Of a DNA stretch of 64,000 bases, positions 44,501 through 52,651 are shown piece by piece (the stretch's first letter is position 1; every line of letters starts with the position of its first letter). The stretch is taken from contig CABUWI010000001.1 of the NCBI GenBank assembly GCA_902495245.1, positions 124,001-188,000 on the forward strand, given 5' to 3'. The translations under genes were made by a program, and so were the position numbers. The stretch is from an uncultured Porphyromonadaceae bacterium (GTDB taxonomy: Bacteria > Bacteroidota > Bacteroidia > Bacteroidales > Muribaculaceae). The notes under the pieces were generated by a model. That model was not told where the DNA came from. It saw only the letters and a list, made by a program, of their open reading frames with translations, and ran no database searches.

Positions 44501-47500
44501 GAGAATACTCATGCCGTCGTAAGTGCGGTAATAGCCTCTTACGCAGAATTCCTCCCATATCTTCATGTTCTTGCGGGAGGCTTCTGCCGAATATTCATCC
44601 ATTGAGGAAGAATAGGCTATCCTCACATCGGTTTCGTAGAAATCAGACATATATGCCGAATATATTTCTGCCGGAATCCACCTCTCTCCGAAATTGAAAT
44701 CCAGCTCGTCGAACTCGATGCGGCGGGGCCGGGCTTCCTCCAATGCTTTTAGGGAATCCTTTGACATGGCGATGAACGGCTCGATGCCGTCATAGCCGGG
44801 GAAGTCCTTGATACGTTCTTCCTCTTTGTCTATCCATGCCCTCACGGATTCGGCTTTGGCAACGACATTGCCGGCAATGAAGCGGTCTTTTATCTCGTAG
44901 TTCTCCACAAGCGGATTATAATATATGTGTCCTTCAAGATTCTGGATAATGGTATCTTTGTCCATATCCACCAGAGATGACATATATTCGAGATTGACAC
45001 CACCGTATTTGTTAAGCGATGCAGTCAGTGCCTCCATCGGAGTATCGACGGATGCGACTTCATCAACGGAGAAGGAAACGGGATGGTCAAATATATCAGC
45101 CTTGACAATCGTGCCGTTCTCGCTTCGCTCCAGCCCCAGCGCGTCGCGCCCGTTTGCATCGCCCATGATGAACCGGACATTACGTTTGTCGTTCAGATTG
45201 CCGTATCTTTCGACAAACTCATCGTAATATTGATTAAGATGTTCACGCAGATGTTCGCTTGGCTCATGGGTCTCCGCCTCATAATTATAAAGCTGCTGGT
45301 ATGTCTCAGATATGGTTATGTAAAGCATGGCGCGTTTTTCCTGTTCCGGTTTCATTTCAAGAGGGTTGAAAGTCGCGCCGGTCTTGCGGACATCTGAGAG
45401 GACTCCGACCATACCGTCCTGTACCACCATAGAGCCGTTCTTGTGAAAGAACTGAATATCCTCAGAGAAAGGACGCGGCGACATATCGCGCTCTGCACGC
45501 TCTATCGGTATAGCCGTGACTTTCGACGGCCTGTTATGACCTCCGGGGATGAAATCTCCCTCTGTCTTTTCAATATATGTTTCGCCCGAATCTATCCCGG
45601 CGGCCCGTGCCGCCTCCTGTGCCTCCCGCTCCAGACGCATTTCCTCCATCTGGCGGTGGGCAATCGACATCATGGCTTCGTAAAAGCCGTTGATGGGTGG
45701 ATTGTCATCCCAGTTCAAGGCTCCGTAAAACTCCAGCTCCTTCTCGCTGAGTTTGCGGAATGCCGGGGCCTTTACAGGCTTGGCTTCAGCGCGTGGCGCA
45801 GGTTTGGTCTTTTCTTCCGGCTTCTCTTTATACTGGCGTCGGTTGTTCTTTTTCTGTATCGGCTCCAGCTCACCGAAAAGATTGTATGCGAAAAGACGTG
45901 GGTCAGGATTATCTGTATAATCCGGTCCACCGTCGGTTTCAATCTCTTTAACCGGTTCAGGTTTCGGAGGGTCGGCGGAAGTCTTTGGCGCTTCCGGCTT
46001 CGGCTCAACCTTCTTTTGTGCCTTATCTTGCGGAGTGACAATCTCAGCAACCTTCATCTTATGAATGTTGTCATTGGACTCCTCGCAGAGAGCCACTTTT
46101 TTGCCGGCAGCGATAAGTTTCGGGAGGTAAGCATCAAGCGCGTGCTGCGGAAATCCTGCCAACTCGATGGTATCAGCTTTCCCATTCAGCCTTCTTGTAA
46201 GGGTAATTCCCAATACCTCGGAAGCTTCGACCGCATCCTTGCCGAAAGTTTCATAAAAGTCGCCGATTCTGAAAAGCACCAGTGCATCGGGATGTTCTCC
46301 CTTTATTTCCTTGAACTGAGCAATCAGAGGCGTATCTGTTACTTTCGATGTTTTAGGTGTCGGTTTCGGAGCATCGGCTTTCTTCTCAGGAGTCCTTTTC
46401 AGCTTAGGGTCTTCCAACTGCTCACATATGGCCACACGTTTACCGGCCCGCACAAGTTTTGGCAGATACATATCGAGGGCATGATGGCGGAATCCGGCCA
46501 GCTCAATGCGGCTGTCAATTCCATTCTGCCGTCGTGTGAGGGTAATACCGAGAATATCCGAGGCTTGCACCGCGTCTTCGCCGAAAATCTCATAGAAATC
46601 CCCGACACGGAACAGCAGAATCGCATCAGGATGTTTCTTCTTCATTTCCTGATACTGTTTGAGCAAGGGTTCGTTTTTCTGTTCTATTTTTTCGGCGAGT
46701 GGCTTTTGTTCCGGGACTTCCGGTTTTATCTCCGGCTTTGGAGTCGGCGGTTTTGGAGTCGGCTTGACTGGGTCGGGCGTAGGTGGCTTTATTCCGTTGG
46801 AATTATACAGTTCGAGATTCAGACGGAGATGCAGCGATTCATCAAGTGCCTTGCGCATATCTTGGGCAATACCGTCAACACCACCTGTATGTGTATAGAC
46901 AATAGCCGGTTTCCCATACTGGTCTGTACCCACTTTGGCATCGGTGCATATAACATTCTGCGGAAATGCCTGAAAAAACTTGTTGCCCGGCACTTTCGTA
47001 CCTCTGTCAACTATCGACTGTATAAAAAATTCCTCGTCTGCCGATAACGCTTTCTTTCCCGTGTGCTTCTGGAGAATGATCAGGTCAGACCCCGCATCGG
47101 TTCCGGCGTTGTCGGAGAAAGTATTGTTTGGCAGACGCAGAGCCGCCACAAGGTCTGCGCGTTTCACAAGTTCCATCCTCACGAAAGGAGAGGCAGCGTT
47201 CATAACGCCCTGTGACGCGATAAACGCTACAAGACCTCCTTCGCGTACTTGGTCAAGAGCCTTCAGGAAGAAATAATTGTGAATCGTCTTTGTCGCCTGA
47301 CGGTAGGCGATCTCCTTGCTCACCGCATACGCAGGGTCAGCAACCGCAAAATCCCCGAAAGGAATGTTTGAGGCGGCAACATCGAAATAGCCGTTGAAAT
47401 CACGCTCAATCTTCTCGAATCCCTCTATCCGGGTCAGGATTGACGGATGCAGTGCCGAAAGGATTTTGCCCGTAAGCAAATCCTTCTCATACGCCAGCAC

Positions 47501-47962
47501 TTCAGTACCGGGATAACGGTCATTGCGCAGGAAAGAGTCGATGAAAGCACCTTGTCCGGCTGACGGTTCAAGAAAACTTTTTACCTCAACGCCGGAGTAT
47601 TTCAGAGCATCCGAAAGAGCGTCCACAACGGGTGTCGGCGTATAAAACGCCGTCAACACCGATGCTTTCAGCGAGTCCATATACCGTGCGAACTCCTTGT
47701 CATCCTTTGTATAGTCGTGGATAAGGCGGCGCAGTTCAACCGTGGGCATGAACAGCTCGATGTCCGATTTGCTCCACTTGGCAGCGTCTGACAGCTCGTT
47801 TGCATCGTTGAGGATACATTTCAGACCGCCGAATCCGGCGTACTTCCGAAGCACCTCCCGTTCTTCGGGAGTCTGCGCTGTGCGTCCGGCAACACCGAGG
47901 TTCAGGGCGAGCCTTATAGCCTCGATGTTGTCACGCATTGTCTGAAGGCGGTTATAACTCAT
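41519..47962 (-). CDS. Polyvalent protein: N6-adenine methylase, two MutS-I-like domains, SNF2-type helicase
   Basis: A 2147-residue protein of ICEs. A methyltransferase domain comes first (FLEPSAGQGAF near 131, NIPFGDF near 202 in place of NPPF). Two MutS domain-I-like repeats follow (about 436-517 and 548-624; RVGDFYEIFG and RIGDFYETFG). The helicase region starts near 1220, with HQVGTGKTLIM (near 1277), IDESQNF (near 1442) and REGRAIRAGNEV (near 1784). A coiled, acidic C-terminal tail ends it. Such proteins are believed to protect or modify incoming element DNA; this role is inference. It overlaps the DUF1896 gene by 11 bases. Confidence 0.85.
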   Translation of the reverse strand: MSYNRLQTMRDNIEAIRLALNLGVAGRTAQTPEEREVLRKYAGFGGLKCILNDANELSDAAKWSKSDIELFMPTVELRRLIHDYTKDDKEFARYMDSLKASVLTAFYTPTPVVDALSDALKYSGVEVKSFLEPSAGQGAFIDSFLRNDRYPGTEVLAYEKDLLTGKILSALHPSILTRIEGFEKIERDFNGYFDVAASNIPFGDFAVADPAYAVSKEIAYRQATKTIHNYFFLKALDQVREGGLVAFIASQGVMNAASPFVRMELVKRADLVAALRLPNNTFSDNAGTDAGSDLIILQKHTGKKALSADEEFFIQSIVDRGTKVPGNKFFQAFPQNVICTDAKVGTDQYGKPAIVYTHTGGVDGIAQDMRKALDESLHLRLNLELYNSNGIKPPTPDPVKPTPKPPTPKPEIKPEVPEQKPLAEKIEQKNEPLLKQYQEMKKKHPDAILLFRVGDFYEIFGEDAVQASDILGITLTRRQNGIDSRIELAGFRHHALDMYLPKLVRAGKRVAICEQLEDPKLKRTPEKKADAPKPTPKTSKVTDTPLIAQFKEIKGEHPDALVLFRIGDFYETFGKDAVEASEVLGITLTRRLNGKADTIELAGFPQHALDAYLPKLIAAGKKVALCEESNDNIHKMKVAEIVTPQDKAQKKVEPKPEAPKTSADPPKPEPVKEIETDGGPDYTDNPDPRLFAYNLFGELEPIQKKNNRRQYKEKPEEKTKPAPRAEAKPVKAPAFRKLSEKELEFYGALNWDDNPPINGFYEAMMSIAHRQMEEMRLEREAQEAARAAGIDSGETYIEKTEGDFIPGGHNRPSKVTAIPIERAERDMSPRPFSEDIQFFHKNGSMVVQDGMVGVLSDVRKTGATFNPLEMKPEQEKRAMLYITISETYQQLYNYEAETHEPSEHLREHLNQYYDEFVERYGNLNDKRNVRFIMGDANGRDALGLERSENGTIVKADIFDHPVSFSVDEVASVDTPMEALTASLNKYGGVNLEYMSSLVDMDKDTIIQNLEGHIYYNPLVENYEIKDRFIAGNVVAKAESVRAWIDKEEERIKDFPGYDGIEPFIAMSKDSLKALEEARPRRIEFDELDFNFGERWIPAEIYSAYMSDFYETDVRIAYSSSMDEYSAEASRKNMKIWEEFCVRGYYRTYDGMSILRHALHNTVPDIKKSIGKDDDGHDIKVPDSEAIQLANTKIDEIRNGFSEWLEAQSPEFKERLVELYNDKFNCFVRPQYDGSHQTFPDLNMRMLGDRYGISSIYQSQKDCVWMLLQNGGGICDHQVGTGKTLIMCMAAHEMKRLGLAHKPMIIGMKANVAEIAMTYQTAYPNARILYADEKSFKADNRVNFFNRIKNNDYDCIIMSHDQFGKIPQSPEMQQQILQAELDTVEENLEVVKQQGHDVSRGMLKGLIKRKENLTAKIATIQYQMEQNKDSVVDFRQMGIDHIYIDESQNFKNLMFNTRHDRVAGLGNSEGSQRALNLLYAIRTIQERTGKDLGATFLSGTTISNSLTELYLLFKYLRPNELERQEIRCFDAWAAIFAKKTTDFEFNVTNNIVTKERFRYFIKVPELAAFYNEITDYRTAEDVGVDRPHKHEILHNIPPTPAQEEFIQKLMEFAKTGNATILGRAPLSETEEKAKMLIATDYARKMSLDMRMIDPEYGDDPNNKASHCARMIAEYYHKYDAQRGTQFVFSDLSTYKPGEWNIYSEIKRKLIEDYGIPAHEIRFIQECKTERSRKAVIQAMNDGDVRVLFGSTSMLGTGVNAQRRAVAVHELECPWRPSDLEQREGRAIRAGNEVAKLYADNKVDVIIYAVEKSLDSYKFNLLHCKATFIAQLKSGALGARTIDEGAMDEKNGMNFSEYMAILSGNTDLLEKAKLEKRIAALESGRKAHNKGISDSRFRYQTVTHDIANNEAAIERMKADVTRYESVVRRDKDGNPLNNLTIDTCNLSDEKNMGIHLQGLAQRTDTHGQYQRIGEVYGFPISIISERNLVDGKETVQNRFVVEGNYKYKFNNGFIAMSDTHAACMNFVNALEKIPGIIAQYEERTAKLKADIPQLEAIISKPWGKEDELKQLKSELAALDRKITAELAPKHDEKDGVENSQAAEQTVDAPSQSEDVKKSMVAEPATDYSVPRRFSAAPDTGLPRHAGRRM

Positions 47963-48398
47963 AGCCGTCCAGTTTCTCGTTCAAGATGCCGAGAAGCTCC
48001 AGACGCATCGCCGGGTAACCCTCCTTTTCAAGAAATCTGCCGTCAACGCCATACTTGTCAAGTATCGCGTTTATCTCCCTGTCCGATGCGAAATGCACAG
48101 CCGTCACTTCCCATACCGACGGGTCAAGACGCAGCCAGCAGTCTTCTTCTATGATATGATATATTATGTCGAAGCGGGATACATACAGCTTTTCAAGCAG
48201 TGTCCGCATCGCAAGTTCATGGCAGATATAAGGCGGTCTGCCGGATGCGAACTCTCTGGTGTATGTGTCAAGTGCGTCATCGACGCGGTTATCTATGAAT
48301 TTCTGTGTGTTCTCTTTATCGAAATGATGTTCTTTAAGATGCTCACGGAGATAGCCGATATAGAAATCCGGCTCACCGTACTTTTTCGGTGTTTCCAT
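47952..48398 (-). CDS. DUF1896 family protein
   Basis: A 148-residue protein starting at ATG 48398 (METPKKYG); an upstream in-frame start at 48452 adds only unconserved basic residues. Helical, acidic, with the YIGYLREHLKEHHFD and DDALDTYTREFASGRPPY blocks seen in DUF1896 proteins of Bacteroidetes mobile elements. It is the first gene of the unit with the large methylase, overlapping it by 11 bases. Confidence 0.75.
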   Translation of the reverse strand: METPKKYGEPDFYIGYLREHLKEHHFDKENTQKFIDNRVDDALDTYTREFASGRPPYICHELAMRTLLEKLYVSRFDIIYHIIEEDCWLRLDPSVWEVTAVHFASDREINAILDKYGVDGRFLEKEGYPAMRLELLGILNEKLDGYEL

Positions 48399-48470
48399 TT
48401 CAGTGTGGATTTTCCGATGGCGGCCCTCCTGCTTCTTGATTATGGAGGGCATGGCCGGCTTATGCGCCGG

Positions 48471-48503
48471 TAAAAAAGTAGGCGGGTTTCCCTCCCGCCT
48501 ACT
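48471..48503 (-). terminator. Rho-independent terminator after the topoisomerase-like gene
   Basis: A perfect 10-bp stem AGTAGGCGGG/CCCGCCTACT with a 7-base loop; on the - strand a run of six T follows. It separates the topoisomerase unit from the DUF1896-methylase unit. Confidence 0.8.
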
Positions 48504-48612
48504 GCCACTTTATCCACAGCCAGAACGGAAACAACCGTTTTATGACTGTGATTCAGTGGCTAAATTAGTCATTTATCCGCAGAGCGCGAAATAAATCCGG
48601 GATTTTCAGTTC

Positions 48613-49581
48613 TCAGTCACTCTTTTCGGGGCTGAAAACATCGAGAATGTGGTCTGCGACGACGATATAGAGCATTTCCTCCTCACGCGAGAGGTCAACG
48701 GGATAGAGTCCGGTTACCGTTACGGCATGGAGCGCGTCAGCGTCAGTGTCGCCGGACCATACGCTTTCGGTTCCCGTCACTGACACCGAAGACGCCTTCT
48801 TTCCTAAAACGGGATGATGGCACAGGTTGGCGAATGTGTCCCCGACGGTTGCCGCCAGCGAGAGGGGCAGAGTAGATGTATTGTCGGACGGATAACTGAT
48901 GAGTCCCTTGTTATAGAGGGCATACGCTACCCCGGCTGTTTTCGCCGGCGCCCAGCCCCAGAGTGTCAGGGCTGCGGCTTTGAGGTCAGCCATACACCAC
49001 AGTCCCTGCGAGGGTTCCAGCCCGGCATAGTCGGGTTCTATCGGACGCGCCCCGATTGTATGTTCCGCAATCGCGTTGTCATGGAATCCGGCATAATATT
49101 CGGGAGCGTTGCCTCCGTTCTCCAGTGATGCCACAATCTCCTTGCGGGTTATGGATGTCAGCCACATACGCACGACGGGACGGTCGATGCCGATATAGTT
49201 GCTCAATGAAGTGAATATCACTTCTCCGGGAGCGGAGGGCTTCATGGCGTTGACGATTGTCGCGGCGTCGCGCCACAGGCGCTGTATCACGCCTATCTGG
49301 GCCTCGTCCTTCTCGCTGGCGCGGCGATTGCCTTTACCCTTGCTGTCCTTTCGTACAGAGAAGTCGAAGTTGGCGGCAAATGTCTCGTCAGCCGTCATGT
49401 CCGAGGACACGGTGAACTGGAATTTGCATTTGGGACGCGAGGAGATGATGCCGCCGCCTGTCCATGTGACGGCAATCTGTCCTTTGCCGAAGTATCCTTT
49501 GTGGAGTACGTTGGTGCCAAGCGCCTGTGCGATTGTCTTTGCCACGGTGCGGCTTTCTGTGATTATAAGTATATTATTCAT
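48613..49581 (-). CDS. Short type IA topoisomerase-like protein
   Basis: A 322-residue protein. ILIITESRTVAKTIAQALG at the N-terminus matches the Toprim start of topoisomerase III. SQGLWCMADLKAAALTLWGW and NKGLISYPSDNTSTLP match the region around the active-site Tyr (usual pattern YxRTDS), but the following Arg is Ser here. Family members have 600-700 residues, so this is a cut-down form, intact in frame. CTnDOT-type elements carry a topoisomerase in the excision region, so a role in excision is plausible. Confidence 0.7.
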   Translation of the reverse strand: MNNILIITESRTVAKTIAQALGTNVLHKGYFGKGQIAVTWTGGGIISSRPKCKFQFTVSSDMTADETFAANFDFSVRKDSKGKGNRRASEKDEAQIGVIQRLWRDAATIVNAMKPSAPGEVIFTSLSNYIGIDRPVVRMWLTSITRKEIVASLENGGNAPEYYAGFHDNAIAEHTIGARPIEPDYAGLEPSQGLWCMADLKAAALTLWGWAPAKTAGVAYALYNKGLISYPSDNTSTLPLSLAATVGDTFANLCHHPVLGKKASSVSVTGTESVWSGDTDADALHAVTVTGLYPVDLSREEEMLYIVVADHILDVFSPEKSD

Positions 49582-49641
49582 TATTTTACGGTTGTTTTTA
49601 GTTTTGGATGTTGGATAAAGTGGACGGGGCTGTGCGGGAGG

Positions 49642-51015
49642 TCACATCTTGCGCCCCTTTGATTTTTTCTGCTGGCTCTCGTTCTTCGGACCGGTCTGTC
49701 CTCTGTCGAGAGGCTCCTTGATTTTCTTTGTCGCCTCGTCGGTCTTTCCGTCATTGTTGACTGCCATCTGGGTGCGGCTTTCGTTGGCAGGAGTTATTGA
49801 CTCCGCCAGACGCGGATCCTTGAAGGAGGTGGTTGGACGCTGCTTGTTCATGTTGAATGTCAGATAGACGGTGCATGGTTTTCCGTCTTTGTCAACCATA
49901 TTGTCGAGGACCACGGTCTTGCCGGCGACATAATCCGCCTGCTGCTTCTCGGTCATCGGCACTCCGGCCCATTTTGTGATGGGCTTGATTTTACCGTCCT
50001 GTGTGAGCCATGTGGATTTTTTCTGACCGTTGCTTTCACTCTGCGCCTGTTTCTGAGAGGAGTATGAAGGCACAAACTCCACATCGCGCCTGTCCGCGCT
50101 TACCTGAAGCGTTACGGTATATTTATTGCCTTTACGGTCAATGATTTCCTTGTCAGGAATGGCTTTGCCGCTTTTGAGGGTGTTGATCTCGCCCATGTCG
50201 AGCTTAGTCTGCCCGATGGTGTCCTTGACGAATACGGACTTGGCGGGTACGCTGAGTATCTCGTTTGTCTGGCGGTCGATGCTGATGAACGAGGGAATAA
50301 CCTCCCCGGTCTCCTTGTCAACGACATCGGCGAGCCTTCCGAGGTTGCCGGTGGTACGGAGGTTCTGCTTGTCCTCGTCCGTGAACTTGACTCCGTTGAA
50401 CTCCTGATCGAGATTCGGCTCCTTGCGGATGAAGTGGGGTACGACCTTGATATTCCCGTTGGCATCCTCGCGGAATGACAGACGCGCTTCCAGCGAATAT
50501 TTCTCGCCGGCGAATGTCGGGGTGATGGTTACCAGCCGGGACTTGCGGTTGTAGAGCATCTCCTTGAGGTCTCCGCTTTTTTCAAGCGTTTCGCGGTCGA
50601 TGCCCCAGCGGTCCTTCAGCCCCTGCCAGTCGATTTTGGATTCGTCTATCGCATGGCTGTTACGATTTGTCGCCTTCGCTTCGACTTTCAGATCTGAAAG
50701 CATGGCTTTATTCGCCTCCGGGTCTTTAAGCGCGTCTTCGACGACTTGCCCGACACTGTTCACGTTGTCGGCATCTACTTTGAAGAAACTGAACACCGAG
50801 GGATTCTTGCACTGTCTTACGAAGTTGGACAGAAAAGCCTCCAGCGGGTTCTTGTGGATATTGAATACCACGAGATCGCTCAGTTTGGCGGACTTCGACG
50901 GCGTCATGTCCGGTGTGCCGTCCTGTTTAAGACCTTTTACAGCGCCGGTTTCTCCCGTCTCGTTGTTGCGGGCGATAAGCACATGGTCTTTCTCATTAGT
51001 CTGGTCTTGTGCCAT
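49642..51015 (-). CDS. DUF3945 domain protein
   Basis: A 457-residue basic, lysine-rich protein. The N-terminal third has the helical start (KSAKLSDLVVFNIHKNPLEA) common to DUF3945 proteins. Later it holds two or three copies of a repeated unit with KFTDEDKQNL, GEVIPSFISIDRQTNEI and KGNKYTVTLQVSADRRDVEF. The C-terminus is low-complexity Lys/Gln. It is common in Bacteroidetes ICEs beside a topoisomerase gene, and its function is unknown. It starts 12 bases after the HTH gene pair. Confidence 0.75.
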   Translation of the reverse strand: MAQDQTNEKDHVLIARNNETGETGAVKGLKQDGTPDMTPSKSAKLSDLVVFNIHKNPLEAFLSNFVRQCKNPSVFSFFKVDADNVNSVGQVVEDALKDPEANKAMLSDLKVEAKATNRNSHAIDESKIDWQGLKDRWGIDRETLEKSGDLKEMLYNRKSRLVTITPTFAGEKYSLEARLSFREDANGNIKVVPHFIRKEPNLDQEFNGVKFTDEDKQNLRTTGNLGRLADVVDKETGEVIPSFISIDRQTNEILSVPAKSVFVKDTIGQTKLDMGEINTLKSGKAIPDKEIIDRKGNKYTVTLQVSADRRDVEFVPSYSSQKQAQSESNGQKKSTWLTQDGKIKPITKWAGVPMTEKQQADYVAGKTVVLDNMVDKDGKPCTVYLTFNMNKQRPTTSFKDPRLAESITPANESRTQMAVNNDGKTDEATKKIKEPLDRGQTGPKNESQQKKSKGRKM

Positions 51016-51027
51016 ATTGTAAATTAC

Positions 51028-51330
51028 TTATGGTTGTTTTTGCGGCGGAATTCCGCCGTCTCCGAAATAGTATTCAAGGACATCGGCCGGGAGATATGAA
51101 ATAGGACCGTTGGGAGTTTTCTGAAAGTACGGCAGGATTCCTTTGGCTCTCAGATTGTACTGCTGGCGAAGACCGAGGCCGAACCTGCGCTCAACATCTT
51201 TCGGTGTCCATCTTCTCGGCTCCTCCTGCTGACAATTCCCTTTGGTTGTTATCTTCCGTTCAAGAAAATCCATTCTTTCCAGAACTGTCTGAAGGAGACC
51301 GAGGACGGTTTTCTCAAATTTCCCGTTCAT
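51028..51330 (-). CDS. Small HTH (excisionase-like) protein
   Basis: A 100-residue protein with a coiled N-terminus and a winged-helix-like core (RRWTPKDVERRFGLGLRQQYNLRAKG... then YLPADVLEYYF), as in DNA-bending excisionase-type proteins. Its start overlaps the stop of the upstream HTH gene by 4 bases. Confidence 0.65.
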   Translation of the reverse strand: MNGKFEKTVLGLLQTVLERMDFLERKITTKGNCQQEEPRRWTPKDVERRFGLGLRQQYNLRAKGILPYFQKTPNGPISYLPADVLEYYFGDGGIPPQKQP

Positions 51331-51737
51331 ATCAGTCGTGTCCTTGATTTTATGGTACGTCTTGACAGTATTCTGTCGAGTCCGGAGCGGTGCCAGCCGA
51401 GGCCGTGATGACTTATAATGTCAATGACTTCTCCGAGGATGAACTTTGTGTCGCCGTTCTCGCGCAACACGCGGAAGCCGTATTCCTTTATCCTGCGGTA
51501 TGCGGTTCTCTCACTTACGCCGAGGAGTGCCTGAAGCTCCTGACGGTCGATTCTGTATTCGCGTTCCGCATCGGTGAGTGAACGGTGTTCTTCATCTTTG
51601 TTCTGTCTGATGGCTGCCGGCGAGTGAACCATTTTATGAATGATTGTCGCCAGCGTTGCGACAGTGCCCCGGAGATCCCTCAGTTCGGCTCTCATAGCAC
51701 TTAATTCGCTGCTTGAAACGGTTACTGTTTCAGTCAT
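51327..51737 (-). CDS. HTH domain protein
   Basis: A 136-residue protein: N-terminal coiled coil (about 1-45), then a helix-turn-helix of the excisionase/HTH_17 type (IDRQELQALLGVSERTAYRR). Overlap with the next gene (ATGA) implies coupling. In CTnDOT-type elements, small HTH proteins near int control excision. The 270 bases upstream (51738-52007) hold no gene. Confidence 0.65.
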   Translation of the reverse strand: MTETVTVSSSELSAMRAELRDLRGTVATLATIIHKMVHSPAAIRQNKDEEHRSLTDAEREYRIDRQELQALLGVSERTAYRRIKEYGFRVLRENGDTKFILGEVIDIISHHGLGWHRSGLDRILSRRTIKSRTRLI

Positions 51738-52007
51738 TTGAAGTAGTGATTAGGTGTTAGGGAGCCTCTCTGACGATTCATGCTCCAAATTATGTTTATT
51801 GTTTTTTCGGAGTGGCACAGTATCTATGCCTTTTTAGGATGACATGGCATCCGGGAGGGGGTCTTTGATTATTTATCATTGTCTGTACTGAATTTAATTA
51901 TCTCTTATGACGATTTTCAGTGATAAAACGCTGTATATGTGCCTGATTCCCTGACAGGTGTCTGCCGTTGTCCTGCCAACTTTCTGCCAATGCGCAATAT
52001 TCGGTTG

Positions 52008-52352
52008 TCATCGTCGTTTGTTAAACTTTCCGTTACAGTAATATCCCACTGAATTTCCGTTCACAAGTCGTGTTTCCGCCCATTCTCTCAATTCTGATAT
52101 TTTGAAATGCAGCCGGTGTCCGAATTTGTGATAGGGTATGTTTCCCGCAGATGTCTCTTTGTAAAGTTGCCCTTTGGCTATACGGTAGCCGTTGGAATTG
52201 AGAAACTCCAATGCTCCCTCTATGTCAACCGATTCCGACTCATGTCTGGGTTGCAATGCGGCAAGTACCTTGTCAAAGCAACCGGACACGGCAATCTCTA
52301 TCATCTCCCTGACCTTTTCGACAGGGAGAATCACAAAACTTGTATTATCCAT
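52008..52352 (-). CDS. Excisionase-like HTH protein
   Basis: A 114-residue protein with a helix-turn-helix core (ALEFLNSNGYRIAKGQLYKE, then IPYHKFGHRLHFKISELREWAE) of the DNA-binding excisionase type. It is the HTH gene nearest to int (300 bases), so it is the best candidate recombination directionality factor. Start ATG at 52352. Confidence 0.7.
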   Translation of the reverse strand: MDNTSFVILPVEKVREMIEIAVSGCFDKVLAALQPRHESESVDIEGALEFLNSNGYRIAKGQLYKETSAGNIPYHKFGHRLHFKISELREWAETRLVNGNSVGYYCNGKFNKRR

Positions 52353-52587
52353 TTATCGTAAAAGCAGACGCTGCGGTGTGTAATTATAAAATCCCACGTT
52401 CCTATGTGGTGAATGTGTCCGGTTCGGACCGATATACTTGATAAAGTTTACAGTGTTTGCCATACCCGCGAATCACGGGGTTCCCGCAGCACACTGAAAA
52501 CAACAATGTCAACGACTGTTTTGATTTTATAAATATGCTTATGGCAGGAGATTGGCATTATTTTGTCATTCGTAGGGCATATATGGC

Positions 52588-52625
52588 AAAAGAACCGACA
52601 AATCATTACGATTCATCGGTTCTTT
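52588..52625 (-). terminator. Terminator of the right-hand integrase gene
   Basis: A 9-10-bp stem (AAAGAACCGA/TCGGTTCTTT) followed by T residues on the - strand, 26 bases beyond the integrase stop. The rest of 52353-52651 holds only a small CCCG/CGGG hairpin near 52470-52485. Confidence 0.7.
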
Positions 52626-52651
52626 CATAGAAATAGAATATGTGTCTTGGG

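Noticed and set aside
45443..47047. Long + strand ORF of 534 residues
   Set aside because: It lies wholly opposite the methylase-helicase gene in a Lys/Pro-rich coding region and shows no domain; it is a shadow.
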